From Halieaceae bacterium UBA6060 (GTDB lineage Bacteria > Pseudomonadota > Gammaproteobacteria > Pseudomonadales > Halieaceae): a stretch of 41,678 nucleotides of DNA. The first letter of the stretch is position 1, and each line of letters begins with the position of its first letter. The translations under genes and the position numbers were made by a program. The DNA is taken from the NCBI GenBank assembly GCA_002428935.1, contig DIYG01000165.1, forward strand, positions 1 through 41,678, given 5' to 3'. This document shows positions 24,266-32,382 of the stretch, one piece after another. The notes under the pieces were generated by a model, which did not search any database, had not been told where the DNA came from, and saw nothing but the letters and a program-made list of their open reading frames with translations.

Positions 24266-25698
24266 AAGACAATCACCCCGTAGCACACCCCGGCGATCAC
24301 CGCTGCGGCAATAAAGTTCAGTAGTAGTCCCTCGCGGGCCATGCGCGCCGTGGTGATATAGCCCGAACCATAGACCACGGTATTCGGCGCCGTCGCCACG
24401 GGCAGCATAAACGCACAGCTTGCACTCATGGCCGCCGGCGCCATAAGCATTTCTGGTGGCAACTCGGCGGCGAGCGCCGCGGCCGCCAGGATGGGCATCA
24501 ACAAGGTAGTGCTCGCGGTGTTGGAGGTCGCTTCGGTCATGAAGGTCACCACCAGGCAAACCGCCAGGATCAAGGCTAGGGCCGGTATCGCCGTGAGTTG
24601 GGCCAGGGCGCTGCCGATGGAGCTGCTCAGCCCCGAGACCACGAAACCCTTGGCCAGACAGATACCTCCGGCGAATAGCAGCAGGACACCCCAGGGAATA
24701 CGGCTCGCTCGATCCCAATCCAGAAGTCGCCCGCCCTTTCCGTTGGGTAGTAAACACATGACTACCACAGCGAGAAGCGCCACGGACGCATCGTTGGCCT
24801 GGGGTAGACCGAGCCAGGTCTTCCAACCACCGAAGGGCTCGCTGCGGGTGATCCAGGCGATCGCCGTCACGGCAAACACCCCGAGCACCCGCCGCTCTTC
24901 GACCCGCCAGGGGCCCACTTCAGGCAGACGCAAACCCTGGAGCTGCCCGAGTCCGCGGGTCAACGCCCAGGCCATCGCCGGGACCACCAACACCACCACC
25001 GGCACCCCCCAGGTCATCCAGCGGGTAAAGGTTATGGACTGGCCGGTGTATTCCTCAAAGACCTGCATGAATATCAGATTGGGCGGCGTACCGATGGGTG
25101 TACCTACACCGCCGACGCTGGCCGCGTACGCCAGGCCCAACAGCAGCGGTACGGCGAGCCGCTGTCGATCCTTGGCCCCATCGAGTACCGCCAAGGCGAC
25201 GGGCAGGAGCATGAGCGTGGTGGCGGTATTCGATATCCACATGCTCAGGACCGCCGCTGCGGCCATAAATCCCAGCACCAAACTGCGTGGTCCTCGAGCC
25301 CCGAATAACCGGATCATGCCCAGGGCAATACGTCGATGGGCGCCACTGCTCTCCATGGCCTGGGACAGAAGAAAGCCGCCCAGCAACAACAAAATCAGTG
25401 GTGATCCGTAGGCTTGCCCAACCTCGGCGGCCGTGAGCACGCCGCTTAAAGGCAGTATCGCCAGCGGCAGTAGAGACGTTACGGGGATGGGCACGGGTTC
25501 GAAGATCCACCAGACGATGCAGATCACCGCGACACCCAGCACCACGGCTACCGTCGAACCCTCGCCGGCAGCAAAAGCCAGGGTCGCTGAGGCCAGGGCC
25601 AGGGTTGGCCCCAGCCATAACGCGACGCTACGAGCGCTGGCCACTGGCCCCGCCCTGACCGTTCGCTTCACGTCGCGTATGTGCTTTCGCGGGATCAT
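24262..25698 (-). CDS. DASS/SLC13-family sodium:anion symporter
   Basis: This 478-residue protein has about 11-12 hydrophobic helices and two inverted signature segments of the divalent anion:Na+ symporter family: SMWISNTATTLMLLPVAL and its repeat FMTEATSNTASTTLLMPIL. In VcINDY these SNT motifs form the sodium and carboxylate sites. Other family marks are PIPVTSLLPLAILPLSGVL and GTPIGTPPNLIF. The likely substrate is a C4-dicarboxylate, citrate or sulfate; the sequence alone does not choose. Import of TCA-cycle acids would suit pckA in the same window. The gene is divergent from moaA with 85 bases between and is translationally coupled to the PqiA-domain gene. Confidence 0.93.
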   Translation of the reverse strand: MIPRKHIRDVKRTVRAGPVASARSVALWLGPTLALASATLAFAAGEGSTVAVVLGVAVICIVWWIFEPVPIPVTSLLPLAILPLSGVLTAAEVGQAYGSPLILLLLGGFLLSQAMESSGAHRRIALGMIRLFGARGPRSLVLGFMAAAAVLSMWISNTATTLMLLPVALAVLDGAKDRQRLAVPLLLGLAYAASVGGVGTPIGTPPNLIFMQVFEEYTGQSITFTRWMTWGVPVVVLVVPAMAWALTRGLGQLQGLRLPEVGPWRVEERRVLGVFAVTAIAWITRSEPFGGWKTWLGLPQANDASVALLAVVVMCLLPNGKGGRLLDWDRASRIPWGVLLLFAGGICLAKGFVVSGLSSSIGSALAQLTAIPALALILAVCLVVTFMTEATSNTASTTLLMPILAAAALAAELPPEMLMAPAAMSASCAFMLPVATAPNTVVYGSGYITTARMAREGLLLNFIAAAVIAGVCYGVIVL

Positions 25699-25783
25699 TC
25701 ATAGCGACGCATCCTGTCCCAGGGGCGGAAGCCTGTAAAGCCGTGGCTTGGTCGATACACCCCAGGCGAGTAAACTCAGCGCC

Positions 25784-26794
25784 ATGCCAGAACACCGTCA
25801 ACAAGAGCTGGTCGACCGCTTCGACCGGCGCGTGGAGTACCTGCGCCTATCGGTAACAGACCGTTGTGACTTTCGCTGTGTCTACTGCATGGCGGAAGAC
25901 ATGCAATTCGTACCCAAACCCCAGGTACTGTCTCTGGAAGAGCTGTCCCAGGTCGCTGAGGCCTTCGTCAATCTCGGCGTGCGCAAAATACGTCTCACCG
26001 GCGGCGAACCTCTGATACGCCACAATATCATGCAACTGGTGGAGCAGCTGGGAGCCTTACCCGACCTGGACGAACTGGTCATAACCACCAATGGCTCCCA
26101 ACTACAGCGTCTGGCCACACCCCTGCGTGAGGCCGGCGTGGGGCGGATCAACATCAGCCTGGACAGCCTACAGCCCCGGCGCTTTCGCCAACTCACCCGC
26201 ACGGGCCATCTAGCGCAGGTCATCGCCGGTATCGATGCCGCCTGCGCTGCGGGGTTTGAGCGCATTCGTCTGAATGCGGTGATTCTGCTGGGGCGCAACG
26301 ATGATGAAACCCTGGATCTGGTGGAGTTCGCCCGCTCTCGACAGGTTGATTTGGCCTTCATTGAAGAAATGCCCCTTGGGCGCATTGAGGAACATGATCG
26401 CGCCCTTAGCCTGGCCAGTAGCGACTGGCTACAAGAGCAGATTGAGCAGCGTTATCCGCTGCGGCCCCTCGGGGACCCGGAGGGCACCGCCGGCCCCGCG
26501 CGTATGTTTGCCATGGAAGATAGCGTTAGCCGTATCGGTTTTATCTCGCCCCACAGCAACAACTTCTGTCATCTGTGCAATCGTGTGCGGGTAACAGCCG
26601 AAGGACGCCTCCTCCTGTGCCTGGGTAACGAACACTCGGCGGATCTTCGCCAGGTGCTGCGGGGCGCGGATGCCAGCATGACCACTCTAGAAGAAGCCAT
26701 CGTGGCCGCGATGGATTTAAAGCCAGAGCGTCACTGGTTTGACCTGGAAGACGAGCCACAGATTCTACGATTCATGAACGCGACCGGCGGTTAA
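25784..26794 (+). CDS. moaA: GTP 3',8-cyclase MoaA (molybdenum cofactor biosynthesis)
   Basis: This 336-residue radical-SAM enzyme performs the first step of molybdopterin synthesis. The SAM-cluster motif CDFRCVYC and the C-terminal cluster motif CHLCNRVRVTAEGRLLLC (CxxC-x13-C) are both intact, as are TGGEPL and the C-terminal Gly-Gly needed by the family. The start MPEHRQ gives the normal N-terminus; upstream there is only a weak GGCGAG and an alternative TTG at 25748. No other moa or mob gene is nearby. The next gene begins 52 bases downstream, so moaA may head the MoxR-CoxE-DUF1631-PilZ operon. Confidence 0.95.
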   Translation: MPEHRQQELVDRFDRRVEYLRLSVTDRCDFRCVYCMAEDMQFVPKPQVLSLEELSQVAEAFVNLGVRKIRLTGGEPLIRHNIMQLVEQLGALPDLDELVITTNGSQLQRLATPLREAGVGRINISLDSLQPRRFRQLTRTGHLAQVIAGIDAACAAGFERIRLNAVILLGRNDDETLDLVEFARSRQVDLAFIEEMPLGRIEEHDRALSLASSDWLQEQIEQRYPLRPLGDPEGTAGPARMFAMEDSVSRIGFISPHSNNFCHLCNRVRVTAEGRLLLCLGNEHSADLRQVLRGADASMTTLEEAIVAAMDLKPERHWFDLEDEPQILRFMNATGG

Positions 26795-26845
26795 GGCCGC
26801 CCCGAGCATTATTCACATCGCATTAACAGGGAGACTCCCGAGACC

Positions 26846-27796
26846 GTGGAGAACCGACTGGAACTTGCCTCCATCGAGACCATCGAGAAAGGCTTTGCTG
26901 GGCTGGGCTATATCTGCAGCCCCCGTATCGCCACGGCGGTGTTTCTCGCCGCGCGGTTGCGCAAACCCGTGCTCGTGGAGGGTCCCCCGGGGGTAGGCAA
27001 AACCGAACTGGCAAAGACTGCGGCGACGCTCCTCAACCTACCCCTCGTCCGCCTGCAATGCTACGAAGGCCTGGACGAAGCCAAAGCCCTGTATGAGTGG
27101 AAATACGGCAAGCAGCTTCTATACACGCAGGTACTGAAAGAAAAGCTGGGGGACCTGCTCCAGGGCGCCGAGGGACTGGCCGAGTCCGTGAACCGCCTCC
27201 ATGGCTTCGGCGACGTGTTCTATTCCCAGGAATTTCTCGAACCTCGCCCCCTGCTCCAGGCCATGGAGCATCGCGACGGTGCCGTGCTGCTTATTGACGA
27301 GATCGACAAGTCCGATCACGAATTTGAATCCCTGCTCCTGGAGATTCTTTCGGATTATCAGGTCTCGATTCCTGAAATCGGCACCGTACAGGCCCAGTCA
27401 ACGCCCCTGGTGTTCCTCACCAGCAACAACACCCGAGATGTATCAGACGCCTTAAAACGTCGCTGCCTCCACCTCCATATTCCCTTTCCAAGCGTGGAGC
27501 TTGAAGAGCGCATCCTCGAAAGCCGGGTACCCGATCTGGAAAGCAGTCTGCGCCATCAACTGGTTGCCTTTGTCCACGCGATCCGGGAACTCGACTTAAA
27601 GAAACAACCGGCGATTTCGGAAACCATCGACTGGGCTCGCAGCCTGCTTTTGCTTCACGCCACGGAGTTAGATGACGATCTGCTCCGCAGCACCCTCAAT
27701 GTATTGTTGAAGTTTGAGCAAGACATTGAAGCGGCGGAAAGCGAATTACCCACACTGCTGCGGGAACTCACCCCACCGGCCACGGGCACCGCCTGA
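26846..27796 (+). CDS. MoxR-type AAA+ ATPase (CoxD-like)
   Basis: This 316-residue ATPase has Walker A GPPGVGKT (residues 46-53), Walker B VLLIDEIDKSD (Asp151, Glu152), sensor 1 LTSNNTRDVSDALKRRC with the arginine finger, and a helical lid. MoxR ATPases act as chaperones that insert cofactors or remodel complexes together with VWA-domain partners; CoxD does this for the copper-molybdenum site of CO dehydrogenase. The start is GTG, with AGGGAG about 14 bases upstream. The partner VWA gene begins on the next base after the stop. No CO dehydrogenase structural gene is visible, so the client here is unknown. Confidence 0.92.
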   Translation: MENRLELASIETIEKGFAGLGYICSPRIATAVFLAARLRKPVLVEGPPGVGKTELAKTAATLLNLPLVRLQCYEGLDEAKALYEWKYGKQLLYTQVLKEKLGDLLQGAEGLAESVNRLHGFGDVFYSQEFLEPRPLLQAMEHRDGAVLLIDEIDKSDHEFESLLLEILSDYQVSIPEIGTVQAQSTPLVFLTSNNTRDVSDALKRRCLHLHIPFPSVELEERILESRVPDLESSLRHQLVAFVHAIRELDLKKQPAISETIDWARSLLLLHATELDDDLLRSTLNVLLKFEQDIEAAESELPTLLRELTPPATGTA

Positions 27797-29236
27797 ATGC
27801 AGTCCAGCCTGCTGCGCTTTATCGAGGTGCTGCGCAGCCATTCCCTGCCCGTGTCCCCGGCGGAAACCCTGGATGCCGCTGCGGCCATGGACGTGGTCGG
27901 CTATGGGGATCGATCCCTACTGCGAGAAGCCTTAGCGCTAACCTTGGCCAAGTCCGAAAGGGAGGCGCACACCTTCTTCTACTGCTTTGATCGCTTCTTC
28001 GACCAGCAGACCGCCGACTTTTCCACCAAGGAACCGGATGGCGAGGAAGCCGGGCAGGATAAAACGGAAGAAACCAGCAGCGGAGACAGGCAAGCACCGC
28101 AGGCCGGATCAGGCAGCGGGGTTGGTAACGGCGACGCTGAGGAACTGGCGGGAGCCCAGGCTGATTCCACCGCCCTCACCCAACTCATGGAAGGTGAGCT
28201 ACTGCCGGCCCTGTTAGAAAACGAAGGGGGAACCCTCAGCGCGCGATTGCGCCGCGCCGGTCGCGAGGTGGGGGTAGAAAACATCCGCCTGTTCACGCAA
28301 AAAGGCCAGTACACCCGTCGCATCCTCGACGCCCTTGGTGAAGGCCTCCTCCGGGAAGCCGTCGTCGAGCTCGAGCAGACCGGTTCCGAAGCCCTGGATA
28401 CCTTACGCCGCTATCGCGACGTGCTCCGTGAGCAGGTCCGCGACTATGTGGAACAGCAGTATCTGATCAATGCCGAAGGTCACAACGCCGCGTTCATGGA
28501 AGAGCTACTGAGCAAAACGCGTTTGGCAAACATCGACCGACGGCATCGGGATCGGGTGCGTGAACAAGTGCGGCGCATGGCTCGCCGCCTCGCCAGTCGC
28601 CACAGCGCGCGACGACGACCGGTAAAGCGCGGCCAACTCCATATGGCGCGTACCCTGCGCGCCGGCATGGCCCACGATGGCATTCTCTTTCGCACCCACT
28701 GGCGAGCGCGCAAAAAGGACAAGGCGCAGCTCCTGGCGCTCTGCGATGTCAGCGGCTCCGTAGCGGCCTACGCCGGTTTCCTCCTCATGTTTCTTTACAG
28801 CCTGCAGGACGTGCTCCCGCGAACCCGCAGCTTCGCCTTCTCCAGTCACCTGGGAGAAATCAGCGAGCTGTTCCGGGAGGAATCCCTGGAACGCGCCATC
28901 GAACTGGCTAACTGGCGTTTTGGCGGCGCCACGGACTACGGCAGTAGCCTGCGTGACTTCGCCACCCTGGCTCTGGATGACATCAATCGCAACACATCGG
29001 TTATCATCTTGGGCGATGCGCGAAACAATCGGGGGAATCCTGAGCTAGAAATCATGCAGAGCATTTACCAGCGCAGTAAGCAGGTGATCTGGCTGAACCC
29101 CGAGTCGCGCCAAGCCTGGGGTACGGGAGACTCGGAAATGCTCCGCTACCAGACCGCCTGTCATTACGTCGCGCCCTGCGGCAATCTGCAACAGCTTGAG
29201 CGTGTCGTTGACCAACTGCTCAAGAGCTTGCGCTGA
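27797..29236 (+). CDS. VWA-domain protein, CoxE family
   Basis: This 479-residue protein is the usual partner of the MoxR ATPase. The C-terminal von Willebrand A domain has the metal-ion-dependent adhesion motif DVSGS (Asp317, Ser319, Ser321), preceded by the conserved RRPVKRGQLHMARTLR and GILFRTHWRARKKDK segments typical of CoxE. A second MIDAS element is FGGATDYGSSL. Between about residues 70 and 120 lies an acidic, Gly/Gln-rich linker. In such pairs the VWA protein binds the client and the ATPase pulls. The ATG directly abuts the MoxR stop, indicating coupled translation and a fixed stoichiometry. Confidence 0.92.
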   Translation: MQSSLLRFIEVLRSHSLPVSPAETLDAAAAMDVVGYGDRSLLREALALTLAKSEREAHTFFYCFDRFFDQQTADFSTKEPDGEEAGQDKTEETSSGDRQAPQAGSGSGVGNGDAEELAGAQADSTALTQLMEGELLPALLENEGGTLSARLRRAGREVGVENIRLFTQKGQYTRRILDALGEGLLREAVVELEQTGSEALDTLRRYRDVLREQVRDYVEQQYLINAEGHNAAFMEELLSKTRLANIDRRHRDRVREQVRRMARRLASRHSARRRPVKRGQLHMARTLRAGMAHDGILFRTHWRARKKDKAQLLALCDVSGSVAAYAGFLLMFLYSLQDVLPRTRSFAFSSHLGEISELFREESLERAIELANWRFGGATDYGSSLRDFATLALDDINRNTSVIILGDARNNRGNPELEIMQSIYQRSKQVIWLNPESRQAWGTGDSEMLRYQTACHYVAPCGNLQQLERVVDQLLKSLR

Positions 29237-29262
29237 CCCCGCGCCACAACCCGCGGCGTGCC

Positions 29263-32004
29263 ATGGCCCTAAGTCCCGACAACATCCCCCTAAGCCGGTC
29301 CCTTCGCGACCGTGTCCTGGAGGAGTTCGCGCCGGCGGACAGCTACAGCGGTAGCGATGTACTGACCCATGGAGACCTGGTCGCTTACCTCTCTAAAAGC
29401 AAGGACACGGATGGCTCACCTCTGGCCACCATCAAGCGCCGGGCAGCCAAGAGCAATCGCCGGGCAAAGCTTCGAGACGAAGATCACGCCATCCTGACCT
29501 GGATCTGCGATGCCTTCGCGGACTGGGAGGACCACTATCCTTTGGAGGGCCCTCTGCGCGATCAGGTCCATCGGCTGCTTCCCCTGTGCGTGGCCATCGC
29601 CCTGGAAGAAAAGAGCTTTTTCACCCCCGGCGAACACCCCATGCACCAGCTTTTGGATGCACTGCAAAGCGGTGCCGTGGGCTGGCAGTTGCGTCTGGAT
29701 CGCGCCGGCCAGATGTTGGAACAACGGGTTGAGCGCGCCGTCGACAAAGCCCTGGAGTGGTTCAAGGATCAGCGCGTCGATATCGGCGCTATTACCCGTG
29801 AACTCATCGCGGCGAATGAACGCGATGGAGCCCGTGCCCAGCGCATGGTCCAAAGGCTTGAGGAAACGGAGCAGGCACGCCTAAAAACCCTGGCGGCGAA
29901 ACGCGATGCCGCCGAGATGATCAACGATGGCCTGGAGGAGTACGAACTGCCCGCCGCCATCGGTGAGTTCCTCAAGGGCCCCTGGTACGACAGTGCCCAG
30001 CTGGTGCTGGTAAAACACGGCTTTCTCGCTCGCGAATGGGAACAGGTGCAGCGCACCACCCGACACCTCATGGAATCGGTTCAAGCCAGTGAAGAGGAAA
30101 CCCCAGCGACCCGAGATCGTCGTGAGCAGATCCTTCGTCACCTGCCCGGCGAGTTGCGCCGCTGGTTGCTGAGTCTTGAACACGACAGCGACGCCACGGA
30201 CAGCGCCATCGGCCTGGTGGAGTATGCGCACCTGCGGCTTCAACACGGCCAACACCTACAGCGAGTCCGCGTACCCCCAATCGAAATTGAAGAGGAGCAG
30301 CATCCGGAAGAAGGCGGCGATGATATCGAGCTGGCCACCGGCGACTGGTACCGCTTTGAGGACGATGAGGGTGAGCTTCGCGCACAGCTGGTGTTGCAAC
30401 TGGAAGACGGCCGCCATCTGTTGTTCGCCAACTTCGTGGGCCTCAAAGCCCTGAACCTTTCCCGTCGCGCCTTCCAGCACCGCCTCGCGGACGGGTTTGC
30501 CCAGCCCTTACCGGGTGCAGTGACCTTTAGCATCAGTCTCGCGGGAGCCGCGGGGATCAATAGCGACGACCAGTTACGGCAGTTTATTGACCCCTCTTAC
30601 CGACCGCCGGAGCCAGAACCCGAGCCCAATCCGGAACCGGAACCAGAACCAGAACCAGAACCAGAACCACAGCCCGACTCCGAAGAGGAATTCGCCGTAC
30701 TCTCCCCCGTGAGCCGCGTTGACGACGATGACCCGATACCCACGCTGGAGTTGGAACTCGACCCAGAACCTGAGCCCGAGCTAAAACCATTCACTGCCGG
30801 GTCTTTGAATTCCACCGCAGGGCTCACACCGAGTGCCGATGCTGATCAGAGCCCAGGAGCGGCGGATTTGGGCACAGGTATCCCCGCGATTTCCAACGGG
30901 ACGCCATCCACCGAAGGGTTCACCCCGGCGGCACCGGTACCCGAGCCCTATGACCCGGTTCTCGCACCACCGGAAGGCGCTGAGGTACACGGTGAGCTGT
31001 CGCCGGTTAGCGAATCCCATAGCAACGCGGCGATGACGCCAGGGTCAACGGCGCTGCAGGAGTCTTCGCCGCCGCCCATGGAACCCGTTGCACCCGGCTC
31101 CATAGGCGGACCTCCCCAGAACTCAACACCTGGCGAGACGAACATCGAGCCTTCGGCCCCACCGCCCGAGAACTTGACCGGTGACACGGTGGCGCCTAAC
31201 TCGGCTCCCATGACACCCGGTCCAGGCCCAGGTTTAGCTCCAAATCCAGGCCCGGCGCTGGCGCCAACTCCAGCACCTGCACCAAGTCCAGCACCGACGC
31301 CGGGGGTATCGGCGGGCGCTACGACGCCACCGGGAGTGCAAACCGGGGCGCATTTCGGTCAGGAAGCTACCGGCAATTTTGTCGCGGGCCCGGGGCCAAC
31401 CGAACCAATAGCTAATGCCCCAGCAGATCCCCTGTCCTCTGTTCCACCCGCTCAGGAGAACCCTGCTGCCACGGCTCCCTTTGCACCGGTGACCGCATCG
31501 CCACCTCCACCACCCGCGGAGCCGGTGCCGACACACGTGCCAACACCAACCTCGCCGCCGGTAGATCCGGCACCCCCACCCCAGAACACACCCAGCGTGG
31601 CGCCGCCCATGGAGCCTACGCCGGTGCAAACTCTGACACCGGCTGCTCCAGAACCAACACCGGAGCCAACGCCGGAGCCGGCACCAGAACCAAAAGCGGA
31701 ACCCCCTTCGGCACCCGCCGCCGGCTCTGCAGCCGGTACCCTGTCGTCGGCCACGCGCGAACTCGAAGTACCCATGGGGGCGTGGCTGGGATTTCATGAT
31801 GGAGAAACGCCCATCATGGCCAAGCTCGCTGTCTACGATCCCCGGCGAGACAACTACATCTTCGTCAACCGCAAGGGTATCGCTCTGCGGGAGCTCAACC
31901 GGGCAGAGCTCTTGAGCCTTGTTGATCAGGGTTTGGTCGACATTCTCGAAACCCACTGCTACTTCCGCGAGGAAGTGGAACGCGCGCGAGGAGAAGACCA
32001 ATGA
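29263..32004 (+). CDS. DUF1631-like protein with long proline-rich linker
   Basis: This 913-residue protein resembles DUF1631 proteins. Residues 1-350 are mostly helical and include the family-like FFTPGEHPMHQLLDAL. Residues about 356-445 (GDWYRFEDDEGELRAQLVLQ) and 836-913 (GAWLGFHDGETPIMAKLAVY, then YIFVNRKG) look like two copies of the DUF1631 C-terminal module, which I take to be PilZ-like. They are joined by about 385 residues of low-complexity Pro/Ala/Glu sequence, including (Glu-Pro)n. No signal peptide, so it is probably cytosolic. The ribosome-binding site is weak. It overlaps the PilZ gene by 4 bases. Role unknown; a c-di-GMP-linked or surface-behaviour function is only inference. 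Confidence 0.83.
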   Translation: MALSPDNIPLSRSLRDRVLEEFAPADSYSGSDVLTHGDLVAYLSKSKDTDGSPLATIKRRAAKSNRRAKLRDEDHAILTWICDAFADWEDHYPLEGPLRDQVHRLLPLCVAIALEEKSFFTPGEHPMHQLLDALQSGAVGWQLRLDRAGQMLEQRVERAVDKALEWFKDQRVDIGAITRELIAANERDGARAQRMVQRLEETEQARLKTLAAKRDAAEMINDGLEEYELPAAIGEFLKGPWYDSAQLVLVKHGFLAREWEQVQRTTRHLMESVQASEEETPATRDRREQILRHLPGELRRWLLSLEHDSDATDSAIGLVEYAHLRLQHGQHLQRVRVPPIEIEEEQHPEEGGDDIELATGDWYRFEDDEGELRAQLVLQLEDGRHLLFANFVGLKALNLSRRAFQHRLADGFAQPLPGAVTFSISLAGAAGINSDDQLRQFIDPSYRPPEPEPEPNPEPEPEPEPEPEPQPDSEEEFAVLSPVSRVDDDDPIPTLELELDPEPEPELKPFTAGSLNSTAGLTPSADADQSPGAADLGTGIPAISNGTPSTEGFTPAAPVPEPYDPVLAPPEGAEVHGELSPVSESHSNAAMTPGSTALQESSPPPMEPVAPGSIGGPPQNSTPGETNIEPSAPPPENLTGDTVAPNSAPMTPGPGPGLAPNPGPALAPTPAPAPSPAPTPGVSAGATTPPGVQTGAHFGQEATGNFVAGPGPTEPIANAPADPLSSVPPAQENPAATAPFAPVTASPPPPPAEPVPTHVPTPTSPPVDPAPPPQNTPSVAPPMEPTPVQTLTPAAPEPTPEPTPEPAPEPKAEPPSAPAAGSAAGTLSSATRELEVPMGAWLGFHDGETPIMAKLAVYDPRRDNYIFVNRKGIALRELNRAELLSLVDQGLVDILETHCYFREEVERARGEDQ
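30633..30668 (+). repeat. Hexanucleotide repeat encoding Glu-Pro
   Basis: Six units of RGAACC run without break (two GGAACC, then four AGAACC) and encode alternating Glu and Pro in the linker of the DUF1631-like protein. Because the unit is six bases, slippage would change linker length without shifting the frame. Related imperfect Pro-Glu and Pro-Ala codon repeats occur at about 31217-31305 and 31648-31700. Confidence 0.85.
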
Positions 32005-32378
32005 CCGGCTCCGATACGCGCCGCTTCTTCCGCCTGCCCGTTGAATCACGGGTCTTTATCGAGATCGAGTCTCCCCCTCCGGGGAGTCTAGGCCCGGGTA
32101 AAGTGGCTCGCTGTGAAACCCTGGAAGTCTCTCGGGGCGGCATCCGCGCCAGAATCAGCGAAGCCGTTACCGTCGGGGCCATTTTGCAGATCGGCGTGGA
32201 ACTACCGGGCAAAGACGAACCGTTCTATCTCGTCGGCCAGGTGCGTTGGCGTATGCAAGACAAAGAAACATCCGGCTACTGGATCGCCGGCTTTGAAATT
32301 CTCAATGCCCAGGGTTCAGACATCGAGCAGTGGGAGGCGGCTCTCCTGGTCATGGACGAACAGGTACCGCCGGCTTGA
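32001..32378 (+). CDS. PilZ-domain protein, putative c-di-GMP receptor
   Basis: This 125-residue protein is a single PilZ domain. The RxxxR motif is RRFFR (Arg7, Arg11) and the second motif is EVSRGG (Glu42, Ser44, Gly47), with Glu where the consensus has Asp or Asn; ligand binding is still plausible. PilZ domains bind cyclic di-GMP and change partner activity in motility, biofilm or envelope processes. The start overlaps the DUF1631-like gene by 4 bases (ATGA), so the two proteins are made together and may interact. It is convergent with the second RND pump, with 4 bases between stop codons. Confidence 0.9.
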   Translation: MTGSDTRRFFRLPVESRVFIEIESPPPGSLGPGKVARCETLEVSRGGIRARISEAVTVGAILQIGVELPGKDEPFYLVGQVRWRMQDKETSGYWIAGFEILNAQGSDIEQWEAALLVMDEQVPPA

Positions 32379-32382
32379 ACCG

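Noticed and set aside
24266..24826. Upstream extension of the PqiA-domain gene by 187 codons
   Set aside because: The extension runs through the DASS transporter in another frame; the ATG overlapping the transporter stop gives a normal PqiA N-terminus.
24428..25411. 327-codon frame antisense to the DASS transporter
   Set aside because: Its composition (Ala/Ser/Pro/Thr-rich) is what a complement of membrane-helix codons gives; no ribosome-binding site or motif.
26846..29236. CO dehydrogenase cluster suggested by CoxD/CoxE-like genes
   Set aside because: No coxMSL-like structural genes are in the window, and MoxR/VWA pairs occur in many other settings.
31234..32049. 271-codon frame antisense to the DUF1631 linker, rich in Trp, Arg and Gly
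   Set aside because: It is the complement of Pro/Ala/Glu repeat codons, not a real repeat protein.
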